Origin: DHVE2 group archaeon
GTDB lineage: Archaea; Thermoplasmatota; Thermoplasmata; Thermoplasmatales; Aciduliprofundaceae
Direction: 5' to 3'
Length of the DNA: 64,000 nt
Assembly (NCBI GenBank): GCA_027023265.1
Contig: JALVVV010000055.1
Location: 176,637-240,636, forward strand
Both the position numbers and the translations under genes were made by a program. The notes beneath the pieces were generated by a model, which saw only the letters and a list, made by a program, of their open reading frames with translations, did not search any database and was not told where the DNA came from. The first letter of the stretch is position 1. Every line of letters begins with the position of its first letter. Positions 7,055 through 15,422 of the stretch are shown one piece after another.

Positions 7055-8235
7055 CCGTATCCTCCTCCAAATTCTGAATATACTACATCTGCCCACCACG
7101 GCAGAACTTCGAGAAGCTCCACAGCCCACGCCGTGCCGAAAAATTGCCATTCGCCCGTGCGATGCTCATATAAGAGTTTCTTGCCTAAAATCCGCGCCGT
7201 TGTGTAGAACCTGCGGTTTGTGACCCAGTACAAGGCAAGAGTGCCAAGCGCTGAATCTTTCATGCTCATTGTTTTCAAAAGATATTTTTTCAGGTATTGT
7301 TTCACGCTCCGGCCACCATCCCGTGGTTTTCTCTTTTTCCAGCTCCATGAGCCTTTGCGGTTGATTATTGCGTATTCGTAGTTTATGATGCCCTGACCCA
7401 AGCGGTTCCATTCTTCCGTGATTTCTTCATGGTCTGCGAGATATCCCACGTCGAAAAACACCACGTGAAGGTGTGGGAGTCCCTTCTTTGTGAACTCTAA
7501 AACTTTTATGTAAGGGGGCCTCCTCCCGAGCTTTTTCTGAAGCCAGCTCATGAAAGAGTTCCATGCCCACGATATGGCCATCGTGGCTTCATATATGCTT
7601 GAAAATTGAGATGGATCTGTTGTGAGTGTGAGGAATACCCCGTTTTGATAGTGTTTGGTGGCATAACTCCATGCATGATCATATCGAGCAAGGAGCTTCC
7701 TTCTCCGCTTATCATCGTTGAATCTTGTTCGGTACCCCATTAATGCAAATTTTTCCGGGTCTTTGCGATGCCGTAGTAATATGACCTTCGCATCGACAAG
7801 GTCAAGGTATTGTGTGAAGAGCTCCTCCAAAAAGTCATAGTGATCTTCATGGAGTCGGATCTCATTCATGATGAGTTCTTCCGCCATGGCTCGGTAGCTC
7901 TGAAATCCGCTATTTTCCTCATGGTTTGAATTTTGCTTGGGGGCTAATCGCCCCCTTATCAAGTCAAGGTACGCCCGCCTTCCGGCGGCGGTTGTGGTGA
8001 ACCAGATTAAGCCATCCATCTTGAGTTTGTAAAAATAGCCAGAATTCAACAGCTCCCGTTCCACCTTCCGCTTAATGTTTCTGGCAATATTCGATGTGAG
8101 CCTGACGCCAAGAACACGGCGGGCAAAATCCAAAAGTGCGCCGAGGGATACGTATTGTTGTGTTTCCGCTTTTCTTAACGAGTAATTAATAAGCTTTGTG
8201 GTGAATTCTTCGGTATAAAAAAGAGAAGAGGACAT
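7051..8235 (-). CDS. rep: Rolling-circle replication initiator (HUH, two-tyrosine type)
   Basis: 394 residues. Motif 1 FLTLTTDP is at residues 201-208, motif 2 PHLHVVFFD with the metal-binding HLH is at 255-257, and motif 3 YLKKYLLK has tyrosines 314 and 318 spaced by three residues, as in the phiX174 gpA-type superfamily. Residues 1-100 look like a winged-helix region. These proteins nick one strand at the origin, stay linked through tyrosine and start rolling-circle replication. The gene follows a broken small frame by nine bases and is coupled to the winged-helix gene downstream. Its presence points to a small circular replicon or ssDNA-type virus. The family assignment rests on clear motifs; the subfamily is less certain. 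Confidence 0.85.
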   Translation of the reverse strand: MSSSLFYTEEFTTKLINYSLRKAETQQYVSLGALLDFARRVLGVRLTSNIARNIKRKVERELLNSGYFYKLKMDGLIWFTTTAAGRRAYLDLIRGRLAPKQNSNHEENSGFQSYRAMAEELIMNEIRLHEDHYDFLEELFTQYLDLVDAKVILLRHRKDPEKFALMGYRTRFNDDKRRRKLLARYDHAWSYATKHYQNGVFLTLTTDPSQFSSIYEATMAISWAWNSFMSWLQKKLGRRPPYIKVLEFTKKGLPHLHVVFFDVGYLADHEEITEEWNRLGQGIINYEYAIINRKGSWSWKKRKPRDGGRSVKQYLKKYLLKTMSMKDSALGTLALYWVTNRRFYTTARILGKKLLYEHRTGEWQFFGTAWAVELLEVLPWWADVVYSEFGGGYG

Positions 8236-8244
8236 GAAGCCCCT

Positions 8245-8472
8245 TCAGAGTTCCCCCACGAGACACAGAAGCAAATCCTTATCGCCCTTGGGTGGCCACC
8301 AGTGCCCTGTATTCTTCCATTCCTGAAAAAGCTCCTTTCGGATTTGCTCAGAAAAATGACAATCCCGGCCGGGGCGCTGTTCTCTGTTTATAGTGTGCTG
8401 GCTTGGATGATTTTTTCGAGAATTTCTTTTTAGTTCGCTTAGTTATCCCGTAAATTTTCTGCAGGTTTTCAT
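8245..8472 (-). pseudogene. 75-codon frame broken by an ochre stop, upstream of rep
   Basis: From ATG 8472 the frame reads nine codons (MKTCRKFTG), then TAA at 8443-8445, then continues open for 65 codons in the same frame to TGA at 8245, nine bases before the rep ATG. The downstream part has no ATG, GTG or TTG until near its end. The peptide is basic in its first half, then has an amphipathic stretch (SEQIRKELFQEW) and GHWWPP. The spacing to rep and length suggest a small gene that has decayed, but chance openness cannot be ruled out. Confidence 0.35.
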
Positions 8473-8584
8473 ATTAAAAGAAAAATCAATCACGACCTCA
8501 ATTTTTACTTGCTTCTATTGTGTGTTTAAAGAATGCTTTACAGCGTTTAATCCTCTGCGATATGCGTAGCGTATATACTTGCTC

Positions 8585-8689
8585 TCATGGTACGCCGTGG
8601 ATTTTCATCCATGCTTCCACCGCGACCCACACAAAGAAGCCTATTCCGATAAGATGTAGTAATATTATCACAAGGCCACTCTTGTTCAT
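8585..8689 (-). CDS. Possible 34-residue single-TM peptide
   Basis: ATG 8689 opens a frame of a single hydrophobic helix (GLVIILLHLIGIGFFVWVAVEAW) with a short polar end. The ATG overlaps the TGA of the upstream small frame (ATGA), a hallmark of coupled translation. No family recognised. Apart from this pair, the 8473-9087 stretch holds nothing I can support. Confidence 0.35.
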   Translation of the reverse strand: MNKSGLVIILLHLIGIGFFVWVAVEAWMKIHGVP

Positions 8690-8781
8690 GAAGTGTATCT
8701 CTTTTTCTTGGTATTTTTCATCATCACAATATAGTTCACTGTCATCAGGAAGGCAAACACTCCAGCCCAACTATTCCTCAA
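8686..8781 (-). CDS. Possible 31-residue membrane peptide, paired with the next one
   Basis: The frame is open from further upstream, but the part that looks like protein begins at a TTG (8781) or shortly after: a hydrophobic helix (SWAGVFAFLMTVNYIVMM) with a basic tail (KNTKKKRY). Its stop overlaps the ATG of the 34-residue peptide. A TATA-like AGTATATT lies near 8872 on the same strand. Start codon and reality are uncertain. Confidence 0.25.
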   Translation of the reverse strand: MRNSWAGVFAFLMTVNYIVMMKNTKKKRYTS

Positions 8782-9087
8782 ATAAATCTCTTCTCTGGAG
8801 TATCTGTTGTTGGGGAGGAGGCAGGATACTAAGTCAATACGATGGTTTTCACTATGATTATCGTTCCGAATATACTTATTACCGTGGCTACTTTTCTTCA
8901 CCATTTCTTTTATTCATCCTATTCCTTTTATTTATTCTTTTCGCATAGCAGAATTGCCCGTAACCCATCTTTATATTTGTGCCCAAAAACTTTCATTTCA
9001 CAATTCATATGGTTTATAAAAAAATATTGAAGAGGTGTTCATTTCTTTTAGCTGAGACATCTAACTATTCTGCTACCTATCTATTTT

Positions 9088-10143
9088 TTATTTTTCAATC
9101 GCTGTATCCGGGCTTGCCTGTGCATTCATTTTATCTTCATCCTCTCCCCACTTCTTCTTGAGCTTCTTGGATATTGTCTGTATGTAGAATACCATGAACG
9201 GCACCTGTATAAGCACACCACCTATGGCAACACCTATGGCTGACTTTGCTCCGAAGAGCATGAAAGCCAGAGCCATGGCTATGGACTCGTTTTTTGCCAC
9301 TGATGTTATCGTTATTGATGCAGTGTCCCTGTAATTAAGTTTCATTGCTCTTGGAAGATATATCCCTATAACCATCATTATTGCGAAGAACAATATAGAA
9401 ACCACTACGATATTAACCAGAAATTCCCAGTGGGATATTATCCCTTTTCCGTTTATTACGAACAAGAAGAAAATCATAAAGAGAACACCCAAAAACGAAA
9501 AGCCTTCAAAGGATGGAACTATCTGAAGATATTTTTCCTCACCCATTTTTTTCTGGAGAGCAACGCGTGTAATCCACCCAAGGAACATCGGGATGAGAAT
9601 TACTAAGGCAATCTGCCTTACCATAAACAAGAATGGCACGGGTACAGACCTGTGTATGAGTACAGTGGCCCAGCCAGGTGCTGCAATTATAGTTAAGAGG
9701 TAGCTTATTGCAATTATCCCGAGTGTAAGTTCTACATTTGCGCCTACAAATGCAGACGCTGCGGTATTCATGGCTGAGCAGGGACTTACTCCCACCAATA
9801 TCATTCCAGCCCCCAGATCAGGGTAATTACCCATGAGTGACCATACCAACGCGCCAATTATAAGAGGCGAGATTATGAAATTAATGAGAAGAGATAATCC
9901 TATTTTTTTAGGTCTTTTAACCACCTCTTTCAATTCACCCATGTGAAGATCAATCATCATGGGATAGAGCATCCAGAACAGCCCTATGATGACTGTGAAT
10001 TCAAGTTTTGAGGCTATTGAGTGGGGTATGAAATATCCCACAGCTAACCCGAGTACCATCACTGTGCTTACCGGTATGATAATATGACTCACCATCCATT
10101 TGGTAACCTTTATAAATCTTGCAAGGGGTTGCTTTTCTCCCAT
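9088..10143 (-). CDS. SBF/ACR3-like membrane transporter
   Basis: 351 residues from ATG 10143, which has GGTGAT four bases upstream; a GTG at 10152 inside that site is the other option. Ten membrane helices are visible. Early motifs (FWMLYPMMIDL, GVSPCSAMNTA near residue 125) match the bile acid:sodium symporter/ACR3 superfamily, in which a conserved Cys at this position serves arsenite efflux by ACR3. The surrounding residues differ from typical ACR3, so the substrate (arsenite, organic anion or another) is open. The start overlaps the stop of the UspA gene (GTGA), so the two are probably one operon, linking transport to a stress protein. Confidence 0.75.
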   Translation of the reverse strand: MGEKQPLARFIKVTKWMVSHIIIPVSTVMVLGLAVGYFIPHSIASKLEFTVIIGLFWMLYPMMIDLHMGELKEVVKRPKKIGLSLLINFIISPLIIGALVWSLMGNYPDLGAGMILVGVSPCSAMNTAASAFVGANVELTLGIIAISYLLTIIAAPGWATVLIHRSVPVPFLFMVRQIALVILIPMFLGWITRVALQKKMGEEKYLQIVPSFEGFSFLGVLFMIFFLFVINGKGIISHWEFLVNIVVVSILFFAIMMVIGIYLPRAMKLNYRDTASITITSVAKNESIAMALAFMLFGAKSAIGVAIGGVLIQVPFMVFYIQTISKKLKKKWGEDEDKMNAQASPDTAIEK

Positions 10144-10148
10144 GTTAA

Positions 10149-10607
10149 TCACCCTCTTACCAGCAGCACGGGGATATTCGAAGCATGTCTCACGACATTT
10201 TCAGCTACACTACCTATGAGCACGTCTTCCATTCTGCTCTTTCCGTGTGAGCCCAAGACTATTATGGAGACACCCTCTTTTTTTGCTGTATCTACGATAT
10301 TAATGGCCGGTTTTCCAATCTTGACTACTGTCTTAACTTTCAGGCCATGTTTTTCGAGTTCTTCTTTTATTCCTTCCATCTTCTTCTTTGCCTGAGCGAT
10401 TACCTTCTCTTCTATCTCTTCCTCACATTTTTTCACGTCCTCTTTGCTCCATATGCATGATTCAATCATGGCCTCCAGGGTAACATTCTCCACCACGTGC
10501 ACTACCACGACTTCCTCTGTGCCTGCTTCTTTGAGCTTTATGACGTATCTGAGTGCATTTGTGGCAGATGGCGTGAAATCCGTCGCGAACAGCACCTTCC
10601 TGAACAT
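10149..10607 (-). CDS. Universal stress protein (UspA family)
   Basis: 152 residues from ATG 10607, chosen for GGTGAT four bases upstream. The N-terminal MFRKVLFATDFTPSA and the C-terminal nucleotide-binding signature (VLGSHGKSRMEDVLIGSVAENVVRHA, read as G-x2-G-x9-G-S) are typical of ATP-binding UspA proteins. It has an acidic helical insert with two Cys (residues about 45-60). First gene of a two-gene unit with the SBF/ACR3-like transporter; UspA domains often modulate neighbouring transporters, an inference here. Confidence 0.88.
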   Translation of the reverse strand: MFRKVLFATDFTPSATNALRYVIKLKEAGTEEVVVVHVVENVTLEAMIESCIWSKEDVKKCEEEIEEKVIAQAKKKMEGIKEELEKHGLKVKTVVKIGKPAINIVDTAKKEGVSIIVLGSHGKSRMEDVLIGSVAENVVRHASNIPVLLVRG

Positions 10608-10756
10608 GTCAATCACCATTTCAATATTTTTTGAAGCTAAAAACGATTGGATATATAATCTTTGCTTGTGTCACTACTACCTGCTTTTGCAGAAGTGAAG
10701 AGGTATGCCCTCTATTGTTCATGGTAGTCTGCCTGTTTATCTACCATACTCGCAGG

Positions 10757-10770
10757 TATATTTTTATAGA
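10757..10770 (+). promoter_or_regulatory. TATA box of the antiporter gene
   Basis: GTATATTTTTATAG is centred about 26 nt before ATG 10790, the expected TATA-to-start distance. It therefore favours 10790 as a leaderless start over the longer upstream frame, which would place this promoter inside coding sequence. Confidence 0.55.
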
Positions 10771-10789
10771 ATGTTATTTATCTGTGCTC

Positions 10790-12088
10790 ATGGGATTCAC
10801 TCCCTCTATAAGTATGGAACTTAGCGTAAATGCAATTTCTCTTGCACTGATGATAGTTTTTTTATCTGGCATAGCTGCAATGCTTATAAGTAGAAAAACA
10901 AAATTCCCATATACTCCTCTTCTCATATTCTTTGGGATAGTGGTGGGGCCAATTCTAAACCTTATCCTACCAAATACAGCACGGGTTCTGTTTTATTACA
11001 TTCGTTCTTTCGGTCTATTTCTTGTAATGCTGGCTGCCGGGTTCCAGCTAAAAGTGTACCTCTTAAAGAAGCATATGCTTGTAATAGGCCTTCTTGATAC
11101 TTTGGGTTTGCTTATAACGGCAATACTTTCAGGTCTGGTGTTTCAGTGGATATTCCACGTTCCGTGGACAATAGGGTTTTTGTTCGGAGCAATAGTATCC
11201 GGAACTGACCCTGCCACCTTGATTCCTTTGTTTAAAATACACAAAATAGATAAAGATGTGGAAACCGTAATTTTGACAGAGGCAATATTTAATGGTCCCC
11301 TTGCTATAATTTTAACCCTTGTTGCTTTTATCTTTATAGTTCCTGAGGTACCTGCACTTGCAAGTATAATTGAGATTGTGCCCAGCGCATCTCTTTATTT
11401 TGCAGCAACATTTTTCTTTTTATACCAGCTATTCGCCTCAGTTCTTATTGGTATAGTCTTTGCTTTGATTTCCTACTATACTATGGATAAGCTAAATGTA
11501 AAGGAGCAACCATATCCCGTAATTCTGGTGATGGCACTGGCTTTCGGGGCTTACGTGCTTGGGGAGGGAATAAAAGCGTCAGGGTTTCTTGTGGTAACTG
11601 TTATGGCCATAGTTCTGGCTAATTACTCTTCGCTTTTCAAGAAAAAATCAGACTCCATGGATGGTGCGATTGATTCTAATGTGAAGTTCACAGATTCACT
11701 ATCTACTTTTTCAATAATGATGATATTTGTGCTTTTAGGGGCTTCTCTTAGTATTTCCAATCTTTCGTTGAATATTCTTATCTACTCTACAGTTGTTGCT
11801 CTCTTGGTTATATTTGTGGCACGCCCTCTTGCTACTGTGGTGACACTCCCAAAAGTTGGCTTTAAAAAGTACCTGTTCATTTCATTAGAGGGCCCTAAAG
11901 GTGCAGTGGCGTCTAGCATGGCAACGCTTCCAATTGCAATAGGCACCCAGTTTGGCGATAAAAATCTTGTGTACTGGGGGGAGATAATCCTTATATCCAC
12001 CCTTTTAACAGTGTTCCTGTCCATGATACTTGAGTCCGCATGGATGCCATATTTAAGCAGGAAATTGCTCAAAAAATCCGAGGATTGA
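10790..12088 (+). CDS. Monovalent cation/proton antiporter (CPA family)
   Basis: 432 residues from ATG 10790 (see the TATA box at 10757-10770); the frame is open another 159 nt upstream but that part is not protein-like. About twelve membrane helices. The mid-protein motif FGAIVSGTDPATLIPLF is the cation-binding region of NhaP/CPA1 antiporters (Thr-Asp-Pro), and GPKGAVASSMATLPIA late in the protein matches the second conserved motif. Exchanges Na+ or K+ for protons at the cytoplasmic membrane, probably for pH and ion homeostasis. It lacks a TrkA-type C-terminal domain. Confidence 0.85.
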   Translation: MGFTPSISMELSVNAISLALMIVFLSGIAAMLISRKTKFPYTPLLIFFGIVVGPILNLILPNTARVLFYYIRSFGLFLVMLAAGFQLKVYLLKKHMLVIGLLDTLGLLITAILSGLVFQWIFHVPWTIGFLFGAIVSGTDPATLIPLFKIHKIDKDVETVILTEAIFNGPLAIILTLVAFIFIVPEVPALASIIEIVPSASLYFAATFFFLYQLFASVLIGIVFALISYYTMDKLNVKEQPYPVILVMALAFGAYVLGEGIKASGFLVVTVMAIVLANYSSLFKKKSDSMDGAIDSNVKFTDSLSTFSIMMIFVLLGASLSISNLSLNILIYSTVVALLVIFVARPLATVVTLPKVGFKKYLFISLEGPKGAVASSMATLPIAIGTQFGDKNLVYWGEIILISTLLTVFLSMILESAWMPYLSRKLLKKSED

Positions 12089-12097
12089 GATTAAACA

Positions 12098-13195
12098 TTA
12101 CGAAAGAGATTTTACTCCAAGCTCATTGGCAATCTGGTTAATTTCCTCGTAAACTGTGCGATGGATGGGTATACCTATTTTCAGACGAGTCTCCTCTGTT
12201 AAAAACCCCTTCTCTCCGTGGGTCCATATTCTCTCAAATTTTGGATGTTTTCTGGAGTTTCTCAGCTCTTCCCTCATTTTTTTAACATTGTTCTTGAATT
12301 CTTCAATGTCTCCAAACGCAGCAGGGTTGATTGCCATGAAAAAATGTCCTACGTTGCTGTTTTTCTCTTTGGCCCCTGCTACATGTTTGCTCCACGTAGC
12401 ACCTACCAGTATCCCGCTGAGAATGTCCACCATAACCCCTAATCCGTAACCCTTGTGCCCTCCAAAAATTTCTCCGAGACCTCCAAGTGGAAGTATCGCA
12501 CCCTTGGGACTTAGTATCTCGTTTGGGTCAGTAATCATTTTCCCGTTCACCGTGCTTATTGCCCATCCTTCCGGCACTCTCTCTTTTTTCCGTTGAGCCA
12601 TCTCTATCTTCCCGCTTGGAACCACACTGGTGGCCATATCCAGCAGAAACGGTTTTTCTCCTTCAACAGGCACGCCCATGGCTATCGGATTTGTGCCGAT
12701 AAATCTCTCCATGGCGCCAGTGTGTGAAACCAGTGGACTCGAGGTGGTCATGCTTATGCCAATCAAATCTTCTTCTGCCATTTTTAGAGCGTAGTATCCT
12801 GCGGTGCCGTAATGGTTGCTGTTTTTCACTCCAACAACAGCTATGCCGTTTTCTCTTGCTTTATTTATTGCCATCTTTGTTGCTCTGTATCCCGCTATTT
12901 GCCCCATTGCTTGGTCACCGTCCAACAGCGCGTACACGGGTGATTCTCGGACAGTTATTATGTTCGGCTCTGTGTTTATACCTCCTGCTTTTATTCCATC
13001 TACGTACATTTTCAGTCTCTGGACTCCGTGACTTTCAATTCCCCGTAAATCCGCATAAATGAGGCTATCTGCCACGATGCTTGCTTCATTTTCGGTGATT
13101 CCCAATGCTACGAATATCTCCTTTACTATACGAAAAAGCTCATCTCTGGTTATCCTTACATATTCTTTTTCATCAATTTTTATTTTTTCAAACAC
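12098..13195 (-). CDS. mdh: Malate/L-lactate (or sulfolactate) dehydrogenase, Ldh2 family
   Basis: 365 residues from a GTG at 13195. The family marks are present: DLRGIESHGVQRL near residue 50, VKNSNHYGTAGYYA near 120-135 with the catalytic His, and GHKGYGLGVMVDILSGIL in the C-terminal half. These NAD(P)-dependent enzymes are unrelated to the Rossmann-fold malate dehydrogenases and oxidise malate, lactate or sulfolactate; malate is the usual substrate in euryarchaea. A TATA element at 13211-13230 predicts a leaderless GTG start. Substrate choice is not decided by what can be seen. Confidence 0.85.
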   Translation of the reverse strand: MFEKIKIDEKEYVRITRDELFRIVKEIFVALGITENEASIVADSLIYADLRGIESHGVQRLKMYVDGIKAGGINTEPNIITVRESPVYALLDGDQAMGQIAGYRATKMAINKARENGIAVVGVKNSNHYGTAGYYALKMAEEDLIGISMTTSSPLVSHTGAMERFIGTNPIAMGVPVEGEKPFLLDMATSVVPSGKIEMAQRKKERVPEGWAISTVNGKMITDPNEILSPKGAILPLGGLGEIFGGHKGYGLGVMVDILSGILVGATWSKHVAGAKEKNSNVGHFFMAINPAAFGDIEEFKNNVKKMREELRNSRKHPKFERIWTHGEKGFLTEETRLKIGIPIHRTVYEEINQIANELGVKSLS

Positions 13196-13210
13196 GGGTT
13201 AAGAGATGGC

Positions 13211-13230
13211 CTTTATTTATAAAAATATTT
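13211..13230 (-). promoter_or_regulatory. TATA box of the malate dehydrogenase gene
   Basis: On the minus strand AAATATTTTTATAAATAAAG is centred about 26 nt before GTG 13195, supporting that unusual start codon as the leaderless initiation site. Confidence 0.55.
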
Positions 13231-13291
13231 CTTAAGCACTAAAAATTTCAAGGTGAGGAAATAATTAAATAGTTGTCCATCTAATTACTAT

Positions 13292-14389
13292 ATGATGCGT
13301 TTGAAGGTTCAGGAGAAAATTCTGCTCCATCTTTATGATTACCGCAAATACGATAATCGGTATGAGTACCCACTGGAGATGACTCAGCAGGGAATTGCGA
13401 GCTCTGTGGGCATATCCGTTACGCACATTCCAAGAAACATAAAAAAAATGATTGAAGATGAGCTGGTTTATTCAAAAAAGGGACATGTTAGCGGAAAGAA
13501 AAAGCGGGTTACTGTATATATTCTTACGCCCAAGGGCATATCCGCTGCAAAGAAGATAATTGATGCAATTGAAAGCATGGAAATCGTGCTTAATAACAAG
13601 AAAATAACGGTGGGGGAGTTGAAAAAGAGATTGAATTTACATTATTTAGAGCTTATGCAAAAGCTGGAACACGGTGAAATAAACGAAAAAATGCTTAAGA
13701 TGAGCTCCAGAATTGTTTTCAAGGAGGTAAATATTACTGATGATTTTTTTGTGGACAGGCAATCTGAGCTTGATGAGATGGAAAAGTGGTACATGAATGG
13801 AAAATTTCTCTGTGTAATTGGCAATCAGGGTGTGGGAAAAACTGCTTTGATAAACCGATTTATTTTAGAAAAATCCCCCTCCGAGAACATTGTGTGGTTC
13901 AACGTGTACCCTGGTAGAAAGTGGGAAAATATAAGGGAAGTTTTCAGAACTCTTTTCGGCGGTAATGATGTACTTTCAACTCTTAGAGACTATCCCACGC
14001 TTCTCATAATGGACGGTTATTTTGATGTTGATGATGAGTTTGTAAGTGCGATGCAATCCCTCGTTCATGAGGAGCTTAACATGAGCCGGATAATTGTTAC
14101 TATGAGGAATGATACCCCTTATTATAACCGGTTTTACACCCTTGCAGATGTCGCTGAGAATAGAGTTGTGGAGATTAGATTGGGTGGACTTCCATACGAA
14201 TATGCAAGAAAGCTGCTTCCTGATGTGAAGGATAGTGCATTCAAGAGGATATATCAGCTTTGCAAGGGAAATCCCAAAATATTGGTTGCTCTGAAAACTG
14301 GAAGCATAGATAATGTGAGTATGCCTATGTCTCCCGACCAGATACAACTTCTTAAATTTTTAGCATCACAGAAGGTTCAGGAAAAGTAA
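13292..14389 (+). CDS. Winged-helix plus STAND/AAA-type ATPase regulator
   Basis: 365 residues. Residues 1-95 form a MarR/winged-helix-like DNA-binding domain (TQQGIASSVGISVTHIPRNIKKM). A linker follows, then an NTPase domain with Walker A GNQGVGKTALI at about 178-188 and a Walker B-like TLLIMDGYFD near 245. The end (GLPYEYARKLL, CKGNPKILVAL) matches the sensor-2 region of archaeal ATPase/STAND proteins. Probably a transcription regulator whose ATPase domain senses a signal. It diverges from mdh; both have TATA boxes in the 96-nt gap, and this start (ATG 13292 or 13295) lies about 26 nt after AAATAATTAAATAG. Confidence 0.7.
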   Translation: MMRLKVQEKILLHLYDYRKYDNRYEYPLEMTQQGIASSVGISVTHIPRNIKKMIEDELVYSKKGHVSGKKKRVTVYILTPKGISAAKKIIDAIESMEIVLNNKKITVGELKKRLNLHYLELMQKLEHGEINEKMLKMSSRIVFKEVNITDDFFVDRQSELDEMEKWYMNGKFLCVIGNQGVGKTALINRFILEKSPSENIVWFNVYPGRKWENIREVFRTLFGGNDVLSTLRDYPTLLIMDGYFDVDDEFVSAMQSLVHEELNMSRIIVTMRNDTPYYNRFYTLADVAENRVVEIRLGGLPYEYARKLLPDVKDSAFKRIYQLCKGNPKILVALKTGSIDNVSMPMSPDQIQLLKFLASQKVQEK

Positions 14390-14414
14390 ATTATACGCTT
14401 TTTAATTATAGTTA

Positions 14415-14475
14415 GCCCGCCCGGCTGGCATTCCCTGAAAATATGATGGGAATCCCCGCAAGCGGGTGATATCTC
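14415..14475 (+). ncRNA. Candidate H/ACA-like guide RNA with K-loop
   Basis: The sequence folds into one hairpin. The lower stem pairs 14415-14420 with 14462-14467. A symmetric 6/6 internal loop follows (14421-14426 and 14456-14461). The upper stem pairs 14427-14435 with 14448-14455 and has one bulge. The apical loop carries CTGA (14435-14438) and TGATG (14444-14448), which give the U-U, G-A, A-G set of an L7Ae-binding K-turn or K-loop. An ATA follows 14 nt after the upper stem, where an ACA-type box is expected. A TATA-like AAATTATAC lies just upstream. This matches the archaeal H/ACA design; expression is not shown. Confidence 0.45.
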
Positions 14476-14516
14476 AATACGAAACTGTTTAATATTACAG
14501 GGCAATTTCATCTCAT

Positions 14517-15422
14517 ATGCTAAGTGTATCTCTTAACGGTATGTTCTTCAAAAATCCCCTAATTCTTGCATCTGGCGTTCTGGACGAGTCTGGGGATACC
14601 ATGGTGAGGATTGCAAGAGCTGGCGCAGGTGGCATTGTTACCAAATCGATTGGTTCTGAAGAAAGAGTGGGTTATCCAAATCCTGTGATTTGTGAGCTAC
14701 CTGATGGAATGGGCATTATAAATGCAGTTGGCCTGGCAAATCCGGGTATTGACAGTTACGGAGATGAAATAAAAATAGCTAAAAAGGGTGGTGTGCCAGT
14801 TATTGGCAGCATCTTTGGCAGCTCTCCTGAAGAGTTCGTGTTTCTTGCTAAGAAGATGGAAGGATATGGGGTAGATGCGGTGGAGTTGAATCTCTCGTGT
14901 CCTCATGCTAGGGGATACGGTATGGAGGTGGGTACGGATAAAGGACTGGTAGAAGAGATAGTTTCGGAAGTTAAAAAAGCCGTGAGGGTTCCTGTATGGG
15001 CAAAGTTAACACCAAATACCCATTCTTTAATTGAAATTGCAAAATCTGCGAGTGCTGCGGATGCGCTTGTTTTAATAAATACCGTGAGGGGTATGGCGAT
15101 AGACATAGATGCAAGATTGCCCGTTTTGAGCAACAGGCTTGGAGGTTTATCTGGACCGTGCATAAAGCCCATAGGAGTCAGAGCAGTTTATGAGGTTAGC
15201 TCTGAGTTGGATACTCCTGTGGTAGGAGTGGGAGGAATAACATCTGGCAGGGATGCAATTGAGTACATTATGGCAGGTGCTAAGGCAGTGGAAGTTGGCA
15301 CAGCGGTGTACCTGAGAGGTATATCCGTGTTTTCACAAATTGCCCGGGAGATGGAGGAATGGATGCTGAAAAACGATGTTGGTAGTATTGATGAACTTGT
15401 GGGAGTTGCTCAGAGGCGATGA
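14517..15422 (+). CDS. pyrD: Dihydroorotate dehydrogenase, catalytic subunit (class 1B)
   Basis: 301 residues, usual for PyrDB. Oxidises dihydroorotate to orotate in pyrimidine synthesis with bound FMN. Seen: N-terminal LILASGVLDESG, KSIGSEERVGYPNP, the NLSCPHARG segment with catalytic Cys near residue 129, and the FMN phosphate region VVGVGGITSGRDAIEYIMAGAKAVEVGTAV. A TATA-like TGTTTAATATTA is centred 26 nt before the ATG, so the transcript is probably leaderless. Its stop overlaps the start of pyrK, consistent with one operon. Confidence 0.92.
   Translation: MLSVSLNGMFFKNPLILASGVLDESGDTMVRIARAGAGGIVTKSIGSEERVGYPNPVICELPDGMGIINAVGLANPGIDSYGDEIKIAKKGGVPVIGSIFGSSPEEFVFLAKKMEGYGVDAVELNLSCPHARGYGMEVGTDKGLVEEIVSEVKKAVRVPVWAKLTPNTHSLIEIAKSASAADALVLINTVRGMAIDIDARLPVLSNRLGGLSGPCIKPIGVRAVYEVSSELDTPVVGVGGITSGRDAIEYIMAGAKAVEVGTAVYLRGISVFSQIAREMEEWMLKNDVGSIDELVGVAQRR

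Noticed and set aside
872..8520. Search for direct repeats (att sites) flanking the element
   Set aside because: No repeat of useful length was found by eye between 872-957 and 8236-8520; the true left end may be outside the window.
10631..10789. N-terminal extension of the antiporter
   Set aside because: The extra 53 residues are Cys-rich and not protein-like, and a TATA box lies inside them.
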